A stretch of DNA of 64,000 nt from Diploscapter coronatus (Eukaryota; Nematoda; Chromadorea; Rhabditida; Rhabditidae). Under the pieces are notes generated by a model. It was not told the origin of the DNA and did no database searches. It was given only the letters and a program-made list of their open reading frames with translations. Where the stretch lies: NCBI GenBank assembly GCA_964036155.1, contig OZ038423.1, positions 24,939,249 through 25,003,248 on the forward strand, in the 5' to 3' direction. The translations under genes were made by a program, and so were the position numbers. Below, piece after piece: positions 60,001 through 64,000 of the stretch; the first letter of the stretch is position 1, and the number at the start of each line of letters is the position of its first letter.

Positions 60001-63000
60001 ATGAAATTAACAATTTATGTAACGCTATTTACAAATTACCAAATTGCAGAAAGAATACCAACGGGCTTTAGCCGAAGGAAATGCTTTGGATAAAGACGAA
60101 TTGATGGAGAGAATGATGCAAAATGAGCCATTTTGGATGCGAAACTTCTTGGCTCCTACTTTATTAAATGAAGAGCAAACTGGGAAACTTGAACAGAAGG
60201 TAGGAGTCGTTAAATTACTTACATTATTACTAAATGCCCATGGTTATTACAGGTATCATATTATTTTAATTAAAAATGATATAATTTTAGGCCGAGCAAT
60301 ACGAACAACTAATCAAGGAAACGAATAGCAAGAATATCCAAACGGACCCGCCTTTGATGTTCGGGGCAGCCACTCAATATGAAAATGAAGTTAATGTAAA
60401 TAAAATTAGCATAAGTATTGTAAAAATGGAATAATGCGATTGTTGTAGAGTATTGCATGCGACCCAATGTCATCTGAAGAGAATAATATCGTCAATGAAA
60501 ACCACCGCCAAACGCAGTGGTCGCGACAATATTCTGATTCGTATCACGACGCCATGCCTGAGCTACCTCTGCATTCTGTTTATGATGATAGGTATAACAA
60601 TGCTTTACATTTTAGTCCAATTTTAAAACTAGCCTGGAACTTAATGCTATAATTAATAAATAACAAACTCGGGTTTAAAAAATAAACTAAAATTGATTAT
60701 TTTAGAGACTCAATTTCTGACGCCACTAGTCTGCCGATGGATTCTATCATGTAAAAATATTAGTCCTTAAGGAAATCCATGAAATTTCATATTATAGGAC
60801 CAATGGACGTAAGATATCCGACAAGAAAAAAGTCGGATTTTGCGAGATGTGCGCTCAAAAGGAGGGAAATGGTGTAAAATCGAAAGAGTGTGCAGAATCG
60901 ACCTGCCAAACAGACATTGCTCAGTTTCAAATCGATGAAATTGCGCTAAGACTGGCGTCCTTGCAGGTGCATTGAAAAAATTACAAAACACCTTTTCTAC
61001 CTTTCCCATGATATTCTGCAGCATATCATCTTGTAATTTCAAATTTACCTCTAAAAATAGCGTATTTTATTAAATTCAGACCTTTCAGACTCAGAAAGTC
61101 CGACCTCCTCTGATGGAGAGGAGCATGGAAACTTCAGCCGTGGAAGCCCTTCCTCCCGACCCTCCTCAAGCCGAGGATAGAAGTATCCAATGCGAAAATA
61201 AGATCATGACTGTAATTTGCACCTCGAAATTGAATTTTAATTCTGAATTTTTAGGACCAACAGGTTCTGACCGAGATTCTCAATGTGATGACGAGAAGCA
61301 TGGAAACTGAATCCGTTAGGAAGAGTTTGGCGGTGAGTCTCAAAAAATAACGAATAAGAATATTCGAAAAATCCAGGATTTGGCGGTGAATACTCAGCCA
61401 GTTTTGACGGTATCCTGTGGAACAGAGACCGATCAGCGAATAACCAAATCGGCAGGCGGTTTTTCTGGTGAAGGACAAATTTTGGCCATTTTCGCCGGCA
61501 CTGACGATATTGAAATTGGTGAACAGGCCGTGCAGACTTCTAGGTTTGACAAAATGGTCAAAATCAGCTTTGTTTTTAACTTTTAGGTTTGAAAATGTGG
61601 ATAGATCGGCTGAAACTTCGAGGATTGAAAATATCGATCGGGAAATCATGACGTCTTCGGTGAAAACAACGGATGCCGCTACAGAAGCACTTGCTGGGGC
61701 ACTAGCCGATGCAATAAAGAAGAACATCGACATGACGGACAAAGAAATGCAGACTTCCATCGTAGAAACGCTAGACAGGGTCACTTCACCGTTCAAGAAT
61801 CTGAGTGATAGGTAAGAAAATAAAAATTTAGATTTTTAGTCTTTTTTAGCTTACAAACTCATTAAGAAACTGCTTGTAAAATCAACTTTCGAAAAAGTTG
61901 TTCATTTTAAAATTTAGTATGTTAAGGAGATTTAAAAGAATTTTAGCGATTTTCCAGGTCCCAACAAACCTCGCTGGCGGAAGATCTGAAGGAAAAATCG
62001 AAGGCTAAAGATGGAAATACTTCGAATGAAGTTTTGAGCGATGATTCGAGCAAGAAAAAGAAGGCTGCTAGTAAAAAGCATAATAGAATGAGTACGAGCG
62101 TGGACATTAGGTCGAAATTAAATCGTGAAAAAAACTTATTTAAATTATTTAAGCACTCAATACTCCCCTCCACTCGGGTATCGCGATCCAATGCTGACTT
62201 CAAGACATTCAGATCAACTTGGGATCACGTAATATTTTTCTCTTATAAGTCATGACGATTATATATAAGTTTAAACTAATTTGAATACACACATATGTAT
62301 GTAAAAATAATTCTGAATTTATAATTCAACCTGAAATCTAAAATGAGAATTTATATGGCATTATTTTAGCCATAGAGCCCGATCCAGTTCGACATCTGGG
62401 ATGGGGACAAGCATTTACGATGACGAACATCGCCAGGAAGTCATTGTTCAAACCGATGACTCTTACCTGAAAATTGCGAGAAGGCTGGACGCTATTCGCA
62501 GCAACAAAACCGATTTTCTCCCGGTTGTAGCGGCTTCACCGATCAATTCGAAATCCATCGAACCGTTCAAGTAAATTTTTACCTTAAAAAGTAGTAAGTA
62601 AAATAGCCATATAAATAGAAAGGCCAAATGAATTTTCGGGATTGATAACATGGGCGCGTGATCGACGAGATTAACCGGAGCGGAATAGCTTTTAAAGCCT
62701 CCAAAAATGGTTCAGTAGGAGTAAAGTCATGAACATTTTTATGCTACGAATTTTTTCTGCAGTCGCTTCCAAGTTTTTGCGTCAATCATTTTTGTTTCTT
62801 TCGACATGATATATTAAATTCGGGTTTTATTCTGCCCAAATTTATCAGTTTTGCACAATTTCAGTGGAAGTGTTCATTATTCAATTGCACATTGTGATGA
62901 ACTGCTGCACTCCTCTTCATCTTCATAACTTTGAAATTTTCAACACGAAGAAATTTTTTCGATCAGGTTGTGCAAATTTGTGCGGACTTTATATGAAAAA

Positions 63001-64000
63001 CGATAAAATACGCGGTAGGCAAATCGATATCGTAGTTTCAAAATCTTTCGAAAACCATATGGAAACCGTGCTTTATTTTCGAGATACGGGGGTTCTGATA
63101 TCTAAAAATCATGATTTTTGAAGGTTTTGAGGAAAATATTCAACTATAAAGTTTGAGGCAAAAACCCATAGTACATCATACAGAAACAATTTTCCGTGAT
63201 TATCAATTAGGAATACGGCAGATGAATCGAAAAAAGCGATGATAAATTTCGAACGCCTAATTCGAATTCGAATTTTTGCATTCTGGCGTTTCTAGTATAA
63301 ATTGAACACAAGAAGTTGACGAATAAACCAATATTTACTACTACTTTTATTATTGATATTTCTAAAAGTATTTTAATCGAATATTTTGTGGTAATTTCAG
63401 ATGCGACAGACCTTCAGAGAGACGCGGATTTTACTTGGACCCTTCTTTGGGAGGACGGAAACGGTCCATCGGAATGAGAAGAAGGAAATTATCCAAGGCT
63501 AATATCGAGTTCGAAGCATTTAAACGAATTTTCAAAAATATTTAATTTTAAGAACCAACACTCAGACTGGAGAATCAATGGAGCAAGAAACGCTAGAAGA
63601 GGCGCTAGATTCTGTAGGTTTTAAACATTACAAGCCTCATGGAATAGAAGGTTTACGAGTCGTATAAAATTTATATATAGGGTTCACACGAGTCTCCGCT
63701 TTGTAAGTGATTTGAGTTTAGTAGTTTAGGAGCATGCATGGAAAACTGGTCTCCATTAATTTTATCCCAGTTTTAATTTCATTCAGCTATATTTTACAAT
63801 ATTGTGTTAATTAAAAGCTAATCCCCATTAGTTATTCTTTAGTTTCATGTATAGCTTAGTTCAATTAGAATTATTTTTCCCTTAGTTTTATGCTTATTTC
63901 AGTTTTAATTTGAAAAAATCAAAAACGCGATAATTTTAAAATTTCAGAATAACTACGAATTCGAAAAGAGTCGTTCTATTTCACCAATTTCGAGACGGGG
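57073..64000 (+). CDS. Two-pore-domain potassium channel (TWK family) with very long C-terminal tail, 3' end cut
   Basis: Background potassium-leak channel, plasma membrane, dimeric. Exons: 57073-57182, 57818-57944, 58374-58472, 58515-58642, 58687-58770, 58826-58938, 58982-59143, 59323-59479, 59559-59701, 59774-59916, 60050-60199, 60291-60395, 60449-60591, 60706-60750, 60798-60966, 61080-61211, 61255-61332, 61377-61543, 61587-61811, 61958-62110, 62370-62570, 63401-63508, 63553-63613, exactly 1001 codons so far. An exon from 63948 probably continues past the edge, with a possible 22-nt exon near 63680; splicing between these is unresolved. M1 is CLLLLIYSILGAWIFYVI, filter 1 TTIGYGN, filter 2 STIGLGD, M4 MLILMFWLVIIGLSIVSMLL. 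The tail exceeds 600 residues with many xQT motifs and 12-residue repeats. The exon at 58374 begins exactly with ATG, a possible shorter start. K2P assignment is firm; the paralogue is unknown. Confidence 0.94.
57183..57817 (+). other. First intron of the potassium channel gene
   Basis: No exon recognised; overlapping open frames on both strands have no protein-like composition. Confidence 0.6.
57956..58035 (+). repeat. Three dispersed motif copies in a potassium channel intron
   Basis: GGGATTTCGCATATCTC near 57957, AATTTCATATATCC near 57990 and GGATTTCATATATCATC near 58019, all in the same orientation, just downstream of the exon ending at 57944. Confidence 0.7.
62571..63400 (+). other. 830-bp intron of the potassium channel containing repeat copy B
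   Basis: This intron is far longer than its neighbours (mostly 40-260 bp), and its 5' part is occupied by repeat copy B. The 85-codon open frame at 62864-63121 shows no recognisable domain and is not called as a gene. Confidence 0.55.
62615..62790 (+). repeat. Dispersed repeat, copy B
   Basis: Diverged copy of 31391-31590, same orientation; best block TTTTTTCTGCAGTCGCTTCC. Its insertion probably explains the enlarged intron. Confidence 0.7.

Noticed and set aside
61251..61796. 181-codon minus-strand open frame
   Set aside because: Shadow of the potassium channel tail exons on the opposite strand.

Overview
This is eukaryotic, AT-rich DNA from a free-living-type nematode. Genes are split into many short exons by introns often only 40-60 bp long, and the proteins are animal neuronal and trafficking proteins. 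Splice acceptors are about as often TTTTAG as TTTCAG. That argues against Caenorhabditis itself, where TTTTCAG dominates, and for another rhabditid-grade nematode (inference). No bacterial, organellar, viral or CRISPR sequence was recognised, and I found no tRNA or rRNA gene by eye.

Layout. (1) 1-2420, plus strand: 3' part of the AP-2 clathrin adaptor mu subunit (dpy-23/apm-2). (2) 2421-9360: long noncoding stretch. (3) 9361-21409, plus strand: a nuclear protein with an AT-hook and two helix-turn-helix-like segments that resemble the two halves of a transposase DNA-binding region; its proposed first visible exon is separated by a 6.5 kb intron. (4) about 23.6-31.3 kb, plus strand: a TRPC-type cation channel with several possible 5' ends. 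(5) 32525-39853, minus strand and convergent with the channel: rabphilin (rbf-1), complete. (6) 41086-54765, minus strand: an unrecognised Pro/Ser-rich protein inferred from six phase-compatible exons with introns up to 7.3 kb; one intron carries an 817-bp foldback element. (7) 57073-64000, plus strand: a two-pore-domain potassium channel with a very large C-terminal tail, cut by the window edge.

The exon chains were checked arithmetically: rabphilin, the TRPC core, the AP-2 mu fragment, the AT-hook protein from 15920 and the potassium channel up to 63613 each sum to a whole number of codons. Three of the genes fit neuronal excitability and vesicle traffic (TRPC, rabphilin, K2P), and AP-2 fits endocytosis. 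Nothing suggests an operon or a dedicated shared pathway.

The most unusual signals are two short motif families (GGATTTCATATATCC and TGAAGATCAGCTT, either strand) scattered through introns and spacers, the foldback element with a 3-bp TTA duplication, the multivalent Gln-Thr motif ladder and 12-residue repeats in the potassium channel tail, and the transposase-like architecture of the AT-hook protein.
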